A DNA stretch of 64,000 nt, taken from positions 2,160-66,159 of the forward strand of contig NPFB01000102.1 of NCBI GenBank assembly GCA_014084085.1, in the 5' to 3' direction. Shown here in pieces: positions 37,936 to 47,955 of the stretch. The notes below the pieces were generated by a model. It was not told the origin of the DNA. It saw only the letters and a program-made list of their open reading frames with translations, and made no database searches. The DNA comes from Hondaea fermentalgiana (lineage: Eukaryota; Sar; Bigyra; Thraustochytrida; Thraustochytriidae). Every line of letters begins with the position of its first letter. The first letter of the stretch is position 1. Position numbers and translations under genes: made by a program.

Positions 37936-39267
37936 TTAGCTCGCGCTTGCAGCGAGGGGCAACACCGGGCTTTGGTCAGCCGCAGCGGACGAATCCCCAC
38001 GGCGATCATGAGCACGTCTGAGACTCATCCACGAGGATTTCTTGCGTCCCTGGCGCTTGAGCGAGCCCCACATAAGGTGGCCCCAGGACAAGGACCATCG
38101 CGCGGACCTGGTATGCTCTGGGGAGCTCACTTCTTTGCATTTTTCAGCGGCGTCCGAGCCACTCTCGGATTCAACAGGCGAGGGAAGGGATTCGAGCATC
38201 TCAAATGTCTCCAGGATAGCCTTTGGAAGGATCTTGGACGTTTGCAAAATATTTGAACAGTGTCCCCCCGAGACATCGACGAGGCGACCGCTTGCAACAA
38301 AAGGAAGAACCGTCTCGTAGCCCACTTGGCACTCGCTTGGGCGAACATAGTGATCGTGAAGCGCCCGAACGTTCGTGAATGCAGTTTGGGAAGGTTTGTG
38401 GTGACCGAGGAGCACAAAGAAGCGCGAAAGCTCACGAGGCACGAAAATTTCGCCAAGGCGGGCAGTGGCTTCCTCGACTGTACGGTAGCCGTCCTTATCC
38501 ACCACGAGGGCCTGAAAGTCCATGATCCTTTTAAAAACGCTTTCGAAGAGTGACTCGCTGCGCGCAGGCGGCAAAAAGGTGCACAACGCAATGGGCGTTT
38601 GTGTGCCAGTCCCTTTATCGAGGGCACGGAACTCGTCCACGACAGAAGGAAAAGCACTCATAGCGACAGAACCGCCAAAGCTGGTGCCTGTGAGACCGAT
38701 TGGGACCCCAGGATACGTGAGCTTGGCGTACTTGGCGAGTTTGGCAAACTCAATCAGCGTAGTTGGCAATTGCAAGAGGAAGCGACCGACTGTCGCAATG
38801 TAGAATGCTGTCTGATCATTCGCGCGTCGACGGCCGTAAAAGGTGTTTTGCAGGATGATCGACACGAATCCCTCTGTGGCCAGAGGTTCTGCGACCTGCT
38901 TGCGACGAAGAGAAAACCCTTCTTCGCCTGTGCCGGCAGCTTGGATAAGAACGCCGCGGATTTCGACACCCTCTGGAGGCGAAACGATCATGGCGTAGGC
39001 TTTCCTGGTCTCTTCGGGTAGCCAGTCTGCGCACGGGGAATCGAAGGAGCAAATGCGAACCTCGTCTCCGGGCGCCGTGCCGTCTGCAAATTCTAAGTGG
39101 TCGATGTCAGGGAAGTTGGTGGTGCCATCCTCTTCAATGATCCTCAGAAGCGTTTGGTCCTTTTCATAGTCTGCATCCCCCCAACCTTGCTCAAAGAACT
39201 TGTGCTTGTGCGACCTAATGTACAGAATATCAAAGGCGCCGACGACACTGCTCAGAAAGGACGTCAT
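37936..39267 (-). CDS. ABHD18-family alpha/beta hydrolase, copy C
   Basis: A 443-residue protein from ATG 39267. Landmarks: K-F-F-E-Q-G-W-G-D, S-P-C-A-D-W-L-P, A-A-G-T-G-E-E-G-F-S-L-R-R, F-Y-G-R-R-R, elbow G-T-S-F-G-G, A-L-H-D-H-Y-V and S-G-G-H-C-S-N, so the Ser-Asp-His triad is intact. It is the closest relative of copy B (shared E-K-D-Q-x-L-L-R-I-I-E-E-D-G-T-T and shared tail). There is no obvious signal peptide; the hydrophobic start (F-L-S-S-V-V-G-A-F-D-I-L-Y-I) is common to the copies and could anchor or target the protein. Intronless. Confidence 0.87.
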   Translation of the reverse strand: MTSFLSSVVGAFDILYIRSHKHKFFEQGWGDADYEKDQTLLRIIEEDGTTNFPDIDHLEFADGTAPGDEVRICSFDSPCADWLPEETRKAYAMIVSPPEGVEIRGVLIQAAGTGEEGFSLRRKQVAEPLATEGFVSIILQNTFYGRRRANDQTAFYIATVGRFLLQLPTTLIEFAKLAKYAKLTYPGVPIGLTGTSFGGSVAMSAFPSVVDEFRALDKGTGTQTPIALCTFLPPARSESLFESVFKRIMDFQALVVDKDGYRTVEEATARLGEIFVPRELSRFFVLLGHHKPSQTAFTNVRALHDHYVRPSECQVGYETVLPFVASGRLVDVSGGHCSNILQTSKILPKAILETFEMLESLPSPVESESGSDAAEKCKEVSSPEHTRSARWSLSWGHLMWGSLKRQGRKKSSWMSLRRAHDRRGDSSAAADQSPVLPLAASAS

Positions 39268-40434
39268 CTTTTCCTTGTCTGCAGTTCCGGGTTTGCACGA
39301 GTCTGTGCAAGTCTATACAATGCAGGAAGGGAAAGAGGGGGGGGAGGGGGGGGAGGGGGTTGTGCGGTTGCGGGGACAGAAAGTAAGGGTCCTAGTTGCG
39401 GCAAAAGGAAGAGTAGGGACCCGGGAACAGCACACTGCGGTCCCCCGTCTGCGACAGGCTGCAGTTGCAAGCGTCCGGGGCGTCACGCGCAGCCTGAGGA
39501 CACTTGCCCCCCCCCCCCCCTTTCCCTTCACCCCCTCCAGGCCGGGAGGGCGTCTGAGGCCGTCGCGCGTCGAAGTGCGAGCCCTCAGCTCTGACCGAGT
39601 CTAGTCTAGTATACGCTCCTTTCGCTGCCGCTGCAGCTGCACGCGCTATTTACTACCAACCATGGCACGAATTTGGTCCATGACGCGCACTCAAAATTTC
39701 GGACAAACGAACCAGCCTGTGGATAGCTTGCCGGTTTACCCACAAGTTTTCCGCCTCCACCCCTCCCTCCCTCCATCCATCTATCCTTGCATGCAGAAAT
39801 GGTTGCACTTTGGACCTGGTTGAAGAGCGCCGTTCTCCGGCACGCCCTGCAGGGACGGACGACTCGCGCCGCAATCGCGCCGCGCCCGGGTTGACGAGGG
39901 GACGGGCGGCGTCGATAACCGAGACCACCAAACCAAGCGGACGGCAAGAGACGGTGAATCCGGAAAAAGGAAAGTCTTCGACCCGGGTCGCCGCCTGCAG
40001 CTGATGGAGGTTATATGGGAGAACGGACAGGAACGAACATAAACGGGGGCGGCTTGTGCGCGCGCCGACTCTTCGCGCCTGCATGGGCTACGAACCTTGA
40101 GACTGGCTCGATCGCGTGGTGACGTCTCGCGGCCGGCGGGGTGGGGGCGCGGAGCGAAATAGATGAAGGGCTTTTCTTTTTTTGGGGGGAAGGGCGTCTT
40201 GCCTGAGTTTGTCGATTGGACGATGCGCCGCGGCCTCGTCTTCGACACGAATGTGATGATAGAGCATTACAACGTTGATGACAAACGTTGATGTTTTGGC
40301 AAGCAGACTCTAGCCCTCTACTTCCAGTTGCCAGCGACCAGGCACTTTACACAATTTCATTGAAAAGGGCAGTGACAAACAGTCAAGGCGGAGGAGAGGC
40401 CGAGCAAACCCGAAAGACTTGACCAAGAACGACA
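39268..40434. other. Divergent promoter region between ABHD18 copies C and D
   Basis: Shared upstream region of a divergent pair. It contains a G-rich run (39337-39359), a pure C run near 39508-39521 and many small low-complexity frames. No gene is supported. Confidence 0.55.
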
Positions 40435-41802
40435 ATGACGACGGTTGTGCCCCCGCCAACGCCATCCCCCTTCCCGGGAGAGAGCATTTCCTCCCCTGAG
40501 AGAACAACATCGATACGTAGGTCGGCGGCTTCTTTCGCGAGCAGCATGCTTGGTTCACTCGACAGCATTTGGGCGAAGACCGCTTTCAATCAATTTTTCC
40601 AAGACGGATGGGGGGATGAAGCAGAATACCTAGAAAATGATCAAAATTTGCTTCGCATCATCGAAAGTGAAGGAACCGAATGCTTTCCCGACATTGCGGA
40701 CCTGAACTTTGACGATGGAACGCAACACGGGGACACCAGCCGCCTCGCCTCATTTGCTTCGCCTGCTGCCCAATGGTTACCTGAGGAGAGCAAGACCGGA
40801 TACGTTCTCGTGATTTCGCCACCCGAAGACGTCCCGATCCGAGGCGTACTCATCCAAGTCGCAGCAACCGCTGAAGAGGGCTTTATCATGCGGCAACATT
40901 GTGTTGCCAGTCCACTGGCCGCGAAAGGCTACGTTTCGTATATCTTGGAGAGTCCATTTTACGGCATGCGGAGGCCTTTAGGACAGACAGGTCCTTTTAT
41001 CCGTACTGTTGCACGCTTTTTCTCACAGTTACCCACGATGATGATTGAAGTGACCAAGCTTCTCAAATTTGCCAGAATGAGATTTCCTGACATCCCACTT
41101 GGACTCTCGGGTACAAGCTTTGGCGGCGGCGTAATCATTGGAGCGCTACCCTCCGTTCTCAGAGAGCTTCGAGCTCTCGATGAAGCCCAAGGCCGGGAGC
41201 CAACTGCATTGGCCATCTGCTCTTTTCTTCCGCCTTCACATGGACGATGCATGGTTGACAGCGCAATAGCTCCAATGTTCAATTTCAAGTCTCTCGTCAA
41301 GGACGAAGACGGTTTTCGCACGCTAAAAGAGGCCAAGGCGCGCCTTTTAGAGGTCCTCGATGAGCGCGACACGGCCAAATTCTTTACTCTCCCACTTGAT
41401 GGTGTTCCGACGAAAACCGCGTTTACCTGCATCCGAGGCCAGGACGACCGCATTGTCACGCATGAGCACGCTGGAGACACGTTTGACATCGCCCGACCGT
41501 TCGTCTCGAGTGCGCGACAAGAGACGCTTCCAGGCGGACATGTTTCGCTCATTGCGCAAACGTATCGTTTCCTTCCCAATGCCATTCTGGAGACCTTTTC
41601 AAGGCTCGAGGGCGTCGAGGCTCGCATGATTAGCAGCTCTCCGCCAGCAAGCAGCCTCGGCGAATTGGCTAGGCTCAAGGGCGCGAGCAAGAAGACATCA
41701 GGTGCTGGCAGACGAAGGCGATTGGCTTTTTTGTACAAGCTCTTCACGTCGCCAATCGCGCTAAGCTGTCGCTTGAAGCAGCGTCGCGCCTCCGTTCAAT
41801 AG
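40435..41802 (+). CDS. ABHD18-family alpha/beta hydrolase, copy D
   Basis: A 455-residue protein from ATG 40435, the only copy on the + strand. Landmarks: Q-F-F-Q-D-G-W-G-D, S-P-A-A-Q-W-L-P, V-A-A-T-A-E-E-G-F-I-M-R, F-Y-G-M-R-R-P, elbow S-G-T-S-F-G-G-G, I-R-G-Q-D-D-R-I-V (acid) and P-G-G-H-V-S-L. The usual A-L-H-D before the acid is replaced by G-Q-D-D. The N-terminal 40 residues are Pro/Ser-rich and the C-terminus is basic. Its 3' end converges on copy E. Confidence 0.86.
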   Translation: MTTVVPPPTPSPFPGESISSPERTTSIRRSAASFASSMLGSLDSIWAKTAFNQFFQDGWGDEAEYLENDQNLLRIIESEGTECFPDIADLNFDDGTQHGDTSRLASFASPAAQWLPEESKTGYVLVISPPEDVPIRGVLIQVAATAEEGFIMRQHCVASPLAAKGYVSYILESPFYGMRRPLGQTGPFIRTVARFFSQLPTMMIEVTKLLKFARMRFPDIPLGLSGTSFGGGVIIGALPSVLRELRALDEAQGREPTALAICSFLPPSHGRCMVDSAIAPMFNFKSLVKDEDGFRTLKEAKARLLEVLDERDTAKFFTLPLDGVPTKTAFTCIRGQDDRIVTHEHAGDTFDIARPFVSSARQETLPGGHVSLIAQTYRFLPNAILETFSRLEGVEARMISSSPPASSLGELARLKGASKKTSGAGRRRRLAFLYKLFTSPIALSCRLKQRRASVQ

Positions 41803-41927
41803 GAATCCACGGAATGAGTTTCTTTTCTTTGGAATTAAAAATCAATTTTCTCTTCTCTCTTTGTCTCAGCTAGCTTGCAGTGCTTCAATTTTAGTATTTT
41901 GTACAGAACAAAAGGCAACAAAGATGC

Positions 41928-43097
41928 TCAAAGTCTGCTCCGGGGTGAAAGCTGCTGGCTGTCGTCCTGCACCTTTTCTGCAACTGCAGCAGCATTCGTA
42001 AAGGAAGGGTCTGGTGCTTGAAAGGATTCCACGATTGCGTGCGGCATGATCTGAGAGGTTTGTGCAATATTCGACAGGTGTCCGCCTGACAAGAAACGAA
42101 GACGGATGTCTGCAATGACAGCGCGACCTGCTTCGTAGAGCCGCATGGTATCTTCGCGAACGACAACATAGTCATGTTTCGCGCATAAAAGGGAAAAGGT
42201 CAGGCGCGGCGAGGGGCAGAAGTCCTGTCCGCGAAGGAGGTCAAAGCATGTTGTCGCGTCATGGGTCTGAAAGCGCTCCGCAAGCCGCGCCTTGACGTCC
42301 TCAACGGTGCGATAGCCAGGCCTATCAAGAGTGAGAGCGCCATAGTCAAAAAGACGTGAAAAGCGACTGGAAAAGAGAATGCTGCACTGCGATGGCGGCA
42401 CAAAGCCGCACAATACGAGAGGGGTCGACTCTCCACTTCCGTCAATGCTCTGAATCTCCTTGACGGCGCTGGGGAATGCAGAGGCTGCCGAGCAGCCACC
42501 GACACTCATCCCGGCAAGTCCAAGGGGCACACCTGGGAAAGCAAGTCGTGCGTATTTGACAAGCTTTGCAGCCTCGATACTCACTGTCGGGATCTGTAGT
42601 AGCATCATGTTGGCTGTTCGCATAAAAAAGTTCTTTTGGCCATTGAGCTGACGACGGCCAAAGAAGGGGCTTTGCAGAATCAAAGAGACAAAGCCTTGTC
42701 GAGCAAGAGGTGCCGCCACAAGTCTATGACGAAAGGTGAAGCCCTCATCGCTGATTGGGGCGACGAGCACAACGACACCTCGCACAGGACCCTTGGTGGC
42801 CGGCGGTGACACGATCATGACGTAGCCCGTTTGACTTTCCTGAGGCAGCCATGTGGCACATGGCGAGGTGAACGAGCCGATGCGTGTCTCGTCGTGCGGC
42901 TTACTCCCGTCCGCAAACGTGAGCTCTTTGATATCTGGAAACATGCCCGTGCCCCGCTCTCGCATTTCATGAGCAAGCAGCTGGTCCGTGTCATCGTCCA
43001 CGTCGCCCCATCCGTCGCACATGAGCCCGCTCGTCAAAAAGTACGGCACCGTCAGGTCCACAGCGCCGGCGGCACGGCTCAGAAGGTCCCAAAACAT
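41928..43097 (-). CDS. ABHD18-family alpha/beta hydrolase, copy E (most diverged)
   Basis: A 389-residue protein from ATG 43097 (M-F-W-D-L-L-S-R); the frame runs upstream only to a GTG. It keeps C-D-G-W-G-D, S-P-C-A-T-W-L-P, S-D-E-G-F-T-F-R-H, F-F-G-R-R, the elbow as G-M-S-V-G-G-C, A-K-H-D-Y-V-V and S-G-G-H-L-S-N, so the triad is complete. Changes that set it apart: V-A-P-I-S-D-E-G in place of A-x-T-G-D/E-E-G, G-M-S-V-G-G in place of G-T-S-F-G-G, and a short C-terminus. Probably the oldest split in the cluster or a copy with different substrate preference. Confidence 0.85.
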   Translation of the reverse strand: MFWDLLSRAAGAVDLTVPYFLTSGLMCDGWGDVDDDTDQLLAHEMRERGTGMFPDIKELTFADGSKPHDETRIGSFTSPCATWLPQESQTGYVMIVSPPATKGPVRGVVVLVAPISDEGFTFRHRLVAAPLARQGFVSLILQSPFFGRRQLNGQKNFFMRTANMMLLQIPTVSIEAAKLVKYARLAFPGVPLGLAGMSVGGCSAASAFPSAVKEIQSIDGSGESTPLVLCGFVPPSQCSILFSSRFSRLFDYGALTLDRPGYRTVEDVKARLAERFQTHDATTCFDLLRGQDFCPSPRLTFSLLCAKHDYVVVREDTMRLYEAGRAVIADIRLRFLSGGHLSNIAQTSQIMPHAIVESFQAPDPSFTNAAAVAEKVQDDSQQLSPRSRL

Positions 43098-43772
43098 CTT
43101 GTTTTCTTTACGATGCGCACCCGCGCACGCAGGCAAGTAGCTGCCCTTTGTCAACTTCTTCCGCGTGCCCAGCTCTGGATTTAGTAGTGCTACGCACGCA
43201 CGTATTCGTCCGAGTTGCGTTCTTGCTCGCGGTGCTGATGGAGGAGGGCCCGCCCACCCCTTGCTCTCTGCCTCGTTTCCGGTTCGTTATTTTACCTCCC
43301 TTCCCTTCCCGTGTTGGCCTGGTCCCTCAAGTGTTTCGCAGCGGGTCGAGGTCTTGCGAGCGACGCGGCCTGCGCAAACGATTGCACGAAGCACGGGCAC
43401 TTTCTCGTGCGCGCGATGATCTTGGTGCTTCTTCTTCAAGATGGACTTTTCTTGCAACACAACTTGCAAGTTTGTCACTCGTGGCCCAACATGAAGAAGG
43501 AGAGGGGGTACGCGCATAGAATCCGGGGACTCCAGGTGTGTACCCCTTGTCTACTGGAGAAAGCTTGCGCAGAGTCACCCAGTCAGTCAATGAGTCAGCC
43601 GCTGCAGGCTGGGCGAGCGGGTGAACAGGGTCCCCGCGGACGAGCTCTCCGCACTCGAACCGACAACGCCAAAGGCGTGCCGTGACGGGAGACGAAGCAC
43701 GCCACCGTTAGACAAAGGCGTCTCTAGCGAGCGTGGCTCTGGCGAGCGTGGACACCACGTAAAACACGACAA
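43098..43772. other. Intergenic region between ABHD18 copy E and SEN2
   Basis: About 675 bases forming the shared upstream DNA of a divergent pair. No domain-bearing frame and no RNA gene is recognised. Confidence 0.55.
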
Positions 43773-44862
43773 ATGACAACACTGACGACGACGACCAGTG
43801 GCGAGGCGGGCCCAGCGCAAGGCGTGTATGCTGCGGGCAATGTCGTCATCCACAAACGCGAAGATATTCGTAGAGTAAGTGCGCCAATCAACAGAAATGT
43901 GCAAAAAACCGGAATCTTCTTTCCACTCACGATGGATGAATGGGTGATGTTGATGGCTCGTAGATTTATGAACTGGGATGCTATGGCTCGTCCGCGACGA
44001 CGGCCTCCCTGAAGCCATTGTTCATGCGCAAGAAACGCCGAAGATTCAGAGACCTAGACGCAGACGCGAATCACGTCGAGCCCTGGAAGCTCACACTCCT
44101 CGAAGCGTATCATCTCATTGCAGAGGATGTCTTACATGTTGCACGCCCGGGGGACCCGGACCGCAGTGTCACGCTTTCCAAGCAAGAGGCATGGAACCTC
44201 TTTGCAAATTCGCCTTCCTTTTCGAGTCCGCGTCGATTCGCCGTCATGTACGCTGCGTACAGGCACTTGCGCAAACAGAACTGGGTCATTAAAATGGGCC
44301 AAACCTATGGTGGTCACTTTGCAATCTACCAGGGAGATCCCGACTTTTTCCACTCACAGTTTTGCGTTCTCATCCGGGACGACGCAGATGATGCATGTAA
44401 GTTTGATCATTGTTCCTGCGTGCGAAGACACGAGATCATGGGGAAAAAGAAAAGGAAAGAGAAGCAAAACAAAACAAAACAAAACACTGACATTCATGTG
44501 GTTGGCGTGCGTAAGGGCCCTGGATTGATGTCACGCGTGAGATGCGCGTCGCAAACCAGACGGGAAAGGAGCTCATGCTGTGCGAGGTGCGCAACCTTGG
44601 CAATATCGAAGAGGCTGGAACGTGTGCCGACGTGGAGTTCTCCATCATGCTGCGCTGGGTTCTTCAGCACGAGCAGGTCGGGAAAGAACGCGCACCACAC
44701 CGCAAACTTGTCCAAAAGCTTGTGGATCCCGCACAAAAAGTTGCGCGGCGGAAGAAGGTGAAATTCGACAAACAGGCGAAGAAACGCCAGGGCGCTATTG
44801 AACGGCAAGGGGCTTCGCAAGTGCATGAAGACGCCACACCTGTGCCAGAGCCACCAAGGTAG
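43773..44862 (+). CDS. SEN2: tRNA-splicing endonuclease catalytic subunit SEN2 (three exons)
   Basis: Exons 43773-43874, 43964-44396 and 44516-44862, with GT-AG introns of 89 and 119 nt (donors GTAAGT at 43875 and 44397; acceptors TAG at 43963 and AAG at 44515). The frame closes to 293 residues. Junction 1 gives D-I-R-R|I-Y-E-L-G-C-Y-G, like the Sen2 L-G-x-F-G-K-G region; junction 2 gives D-D-A-W-P-W-I-D-V-T-R-E. The catalytic domain has P-W-K-L-T-L-L-E-A-Y-H-L, then Y-G-G-H-F-A-I-Y-Q-G-D-P-D-F-F-H-S-Q, supplying the Tyr and His of the triad, and the Lys in T-G-K-E-L-M-L-C-E-V. Sen2 cuts the 5' splice site of intron-containing pre-tRNAs. The product is shorter than the yeast or human proteins, and a Lys/Arg-rich tail follows the domain. 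Confidence 0.88.
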
Positions 44863-45148
44863 CAGACTTCTTAGCATCGCTGCGCAAAGCTGCTGCATAG
44901 GCCCCTGCAGGTCGGTCTGCAGCCAGCGCGTTCGCTTCTTTGTTTTTCGAAAAGACAAATAAAAAGGAGAAAAGAGAAAGTGTACACTAAGTTAATGCGG
45001 GACCCGTTGTGTCATCGAGCGCTGCTGTGCACGTTTTCGCGCAAGCGTGCATGCATGTGTGCAAGCATCCCCTGTTTTTAATTATAAAATCAAAGCTGCA
45101 GACATTCAAACGGTATCCCTGACAGGAACGCACGCAGTCAGCGCGTAA

Positions 45149-45982
45149 CTAGTTTTTGTCCCCCTTTTCCGCGTCCTCCTTGGGCTTAAGAGCGGCGGTC
45201 TTGACGAGGTCTCGAATAAGTGCAGGCACTTGAGCATCTGGCAAAAACTCGCAAGCCTTAACTGCGTTGCAAATGAGCGCAATCTCCTCGGAGCGCCGCG
45301 CATTGATCCAAATCATGCCGTTGGCACCGACGGCAACTTCATAGGGCACATGGCTCGCGATCGTTGGGAGAATCGCGCAGCGCTCGTCCAAGAGTCGATT
45401 GGCGAGGCCGAGCGAGCACGTAAATACATATCCTCCCTTGAGCTCGCCGTAAAGGGACTCGCCGGTCATCCAATCTTTCTTGGGGCCACTGAGCACCATG
45501 CAGCTGAGCTCCGGATCCATGTCCTTGTGAACCTGGGCCACGCGTGCGTAAACGAGGGTCCCGACCTTGTACGTAGGCCTGTTGCGCTTGCTAGCACCAT
45601 CAAAGGCGAGTGTTGGCAGTTGTGCCATCGAGCCGCATCGCATGTCCATATGGTATGATTCCGCATAGGTTTCCGTGACGACCGCAATGACATTGTCTTC
45701 GAGGCGTGGCCGGTAGAGGTGATCGTAGTGTTCGACCCAGTAAATGTTGGGCTGCTCAAAGTGGAGAACACCAGCCTGCGTCACCACGACCTTGTCGCGC
45801 AGCTGGTGCAGTCCACTCCCTGTTCGGACCTGCTTGCCAAAGCGCGAGAGCTCCTGCGTGACATCCTGGCCCACAAAGACTGCCGTCGGCTTGAATTCTG
45901 CAAAATTTGCTGGCACGCCGCCCATTTCCCCTTCGAGGCCAGCTAAAAAGTTATCTGCGGTCTTGGTGCTATCGCCCGCCAT
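45149..45982 (-). CDS. RRP40: Exosome complex component RRP40 (EXOSC3)
   Basis: A 277-residue protein from ATG 45982 (M-A-G-D-S-T-K); the frame continues upstream through a poly-Asp stretch to a GTG. It has the Rrp40 order: an N-terminal domain, an S1 domain (V-G-T-L-V-Y-A-R-V followed by D-P-E-L-S-C-M) and a KH domain with the G-A-N-G-M-I-W-I-N-A signature, which matches the family's G-x-N-G-x-I-W-V. RRP40 is one of three cap subunits of the RNA exosome ring and helps thread RNA to the nuclease. The C-terminus is Lys-rich. Its 3' end converges on SEN2. Confidence 0.92.
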   Translation of the reverse strand: MAGDSTKTADNFLAGLEGEMGGVPANFAEFKPTAVFVGQDVTQELSRFGKQVRTGSGLHQLRDKVVVTQAGVLHFEQPNIYWVEHYDHLYRPRLEDNVIAVVTETYAESYHMDMRCGSMAQLPTLAFDGASKRNRPTYKVGTLVYARVAQVHKDMDPELSCMVLSGPKKDWMTGESLYGELKGGYVFTCSLGLANRLLDERCAILPTIASHVPYEVAVGANGMIWINARRSEEIALICNAVKACEFLPDAQVPALIRDLVKTAALKPKEDAEKGDKN

Positions 45983-46630
45983 GGTGAACCTCTGATGTGG
46001 TGACGGAGTCGAGCAAGCTGGCTGAGGTCGAGCAACCTGAGATTCTAAGTCGTCGTCGTCGTCGTCGTCGTCCTCCTCCTCGCTCCAGCCAACCGATGCC
46101 TGCTCCACCCACGCTTACTTTCGCGTTCGGGCCCGCTGGCGCACGCAGAGCCACTTGTTATAACCCGCGCGGATCCGCTCCGCCGGCGCCCTGCGCGTGG
46201 CCTCCAGCCCTTTCGTCAAGCTCCCCGTGCCACTGCTTTCTCTGGCGGCACCTTGGCGTGAATGGTCGCTCGCTCACGCGCGGTGGTCGCTGCGCACTCA
46301 TCGCACTCACTCACCACCCGCCATCAAGCCCACTGCGCAACGCAGAAAGCAAAAAAAAGAAAAAAGTGATTTGCGCAACGCAAATTCGGGGCTGCCGCTC
46401 TATAAAAGAGTAGTAGATGAATAAAAGGGAAATCAAAGGGCGAGGGAAAAACAGCGCGCCGTTTGCAGCTAGCTAAGCAAGGTAGCTGGTGGGCCTGCCG
46501 ACAAGGTTTGCCAGTACTGATTGATTGCACCGCCCGCCGAGCGGCCTGGCACTGCGCTGCGCTGCATTACGTTACGTTGCGTCGCCCTGTGCTGCTCTGC
46601 GCTGCGCTGCGTCCCGAAAAGGTCGCCAGG
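45983..46630. other. Divergent promoter region with TATA-like box
   Basis: Upstream of both RRP40 (-) and the gene at 46631 (+). (GTC)n codes for the poly-Asp extension near 46051-46072. A TATA-like sequence is at 46399-46410. No gene is seen. Confidence 0.55.
46399..46410 (+). promoter_or_regulatory. TATA-box-like sequence
   Basis: TCTATAAAAGAG on the + strand, about 220 bases upstream of the ATG at 46631. It matches the TATA consensus well in a GC-rich surrounding, but the distance implies a long leader. Confidence 0.35.
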
Positions 46631-47629
46631 ATGCCCGACCTCTCGTACGAGGAGCGGCGACGCGCGCAGATCGAGGAGAACCAGCGCATGCTCTCGGACC
46701 TCGGCATCGAGGTCCCGGCTGCGCCAACGGCGGCGACGGGAGCCAAGAGGACCGCGCAAGGCGCGACGAGGGCGACAAAGCGCCAACGAACGGGCCCCGC
46801 GAGGAGGAAAGCAGCCAGCGTGGCGAGCAGGACACGCTTTGCGAAAACCAGGGTGCCGCGGCGCAAGTCGCCACGCTTGCAGCAAGGGGCCGCTAACGGC
46901 GCGCTCGAAGGCAGCGACGTCGGACCTCGCGAGGAAGAGGTCAGCTACGCCGAAGAGAACAATGACGCCGCGGAGCCCGGCAAAAGTTTTGAAAACGACA
47001 ACGACAACGAGGAGAGCGCCGCCGCGCTCACCGCCAGGTACAAGGCCTGGAAACAAACACACCAAGCGCTCGTGGACATGGATCCAAGCGAGCACGACGC
47101 GCGCCGTAGACTCTTTCTCGTGCCCACTGGCCGCGTGGGCGTCAACGACCACACTCTGGACCATCCCGTCAAGGATGTCGACAATCAGCATCTCTGGGGA
47201 TTCTGCGAGGGACTCTTTACTCGTATCTTTACCCATGTGCGACCGGGCGACATCTTTCTCATGACAAGCTCAGGGGCCGGTGCATTTAATCGTATTGCGC
47301 GCGTGAAGGAAACGCGGATCGTTAGCAAGGCCGAGGCGGACCGATTTTGGCAGCGTCTCAGTTTCTCCATGGGTGGAACGAGCAAAAACAATGTGGGCTT
47401 CCCATTGCTCACGCCAATCGATAAACCAAAGTCCATTGAGTGGTCCAAGGACGACGTCATGCGCGCCTTTGGCTATTCTGACCACCTCCAGTCCTCGCGC
47501 TGGATCAGGGCCGAAAAACTGTACTCATCGCGCGGCTCGCAAGTACTGCAAGACTGCCTCGACATTCTTGGCCTCGAGCCTACGCTCACTGCGGAGGAGA
47601 TTAAGCTTGCTGAGTCCTGCCCCAAGTAG
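46631..47629 (+). CDS. Uncharacterised protein with N-terminal Y-E-x-x-R motif and basic linker
   Basis: A 332-residue protein from ATG 46631 (M-P-D-L-S-Y-E-E-R-R). The first 25 residues form Y-E-x-R-R-x-x-x-I-x-x-N-x-x-M-L-x-x-L-G-I, a short helix also found at the N-terminus of WDR76 and some other chromatin-linked proteins. Residues about 30-90 are very basic (Lys/Arg/Ala), followed by an acidic stretch. Residues about 150-320 look folded: G-R-V-G-V-N-D-H-T-L-D-H, R-P-G-D-I-F-L-M-T-S and F-W-Q-R-L-S-F. The R-P-G-D-I-F string and following strands loosely recall PUA/EVE-type folds, a weak impression only. A nuclear or nucleic-acid-associated role is inferred from composition. Confidence 0.8.
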   Translation: MPDLSYEERRRAQIEENQRMLSDLGIEVPAAPTAATGAKRTAQGATRATKRQRTGPARRKAASVASRTRFAKTRVPRRKSPRLQQGAANGALEGSDVGPREEEVSYAEENNDAAEPGKSFENDNDNEESAAALTARYKAWKQTHQALVDMDPSEHDARRRLFLVPTGRVGVNDHTLDHPVKDVDNQHLWGFCEGLFTRIFTHVRPGDIFLMTSSGAGAFNRIARVKETRIVSKAEADRFWQRLSFSMGGTSKNNVGFPLLTPIDKPKSIEWSKDDVMRAFGYSDHLQSSRWIRAEKLYSSRGSQVLQDCLDILGLEPTLTAEEIKLAESCPK

Positions 47630-47955
47630 CCTCCAAGTCGACATTTTCTTGAGCTCGCTCAATTTCCTCGCAGCTTGGCCAAGCATGCAACGTACGAATA
47701 AGTTCACGAACTACTCTGGTGCAAATTCATCCCAATCGACTTTACTCCACTTTACTCTACTCTACTCCCTGTTCCTCCACCTTTAAACGTTGCAATCGCT
47801 CTCATTGTGTCCCACTTTATTTGATCTCATTCGAGTCGTCGATGTTCGTTCCGGCATCGTTGCTTCCGGTCGCCCCCTCGAAGATGCAACAGGGAGACTG
47901 ACTCACACAGTGCCAGCAGACAAGATATACATACTTTCACGCTCGGCTTCCCAGG
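47630..47955. other. Intergenic region, no gene seen
   Basis: Contains repeated TTTACTC/TCTACTC units near 47739-47766. No coding potential is recognised; it holds the ACP6-like promoter. Confidence 0.55.
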
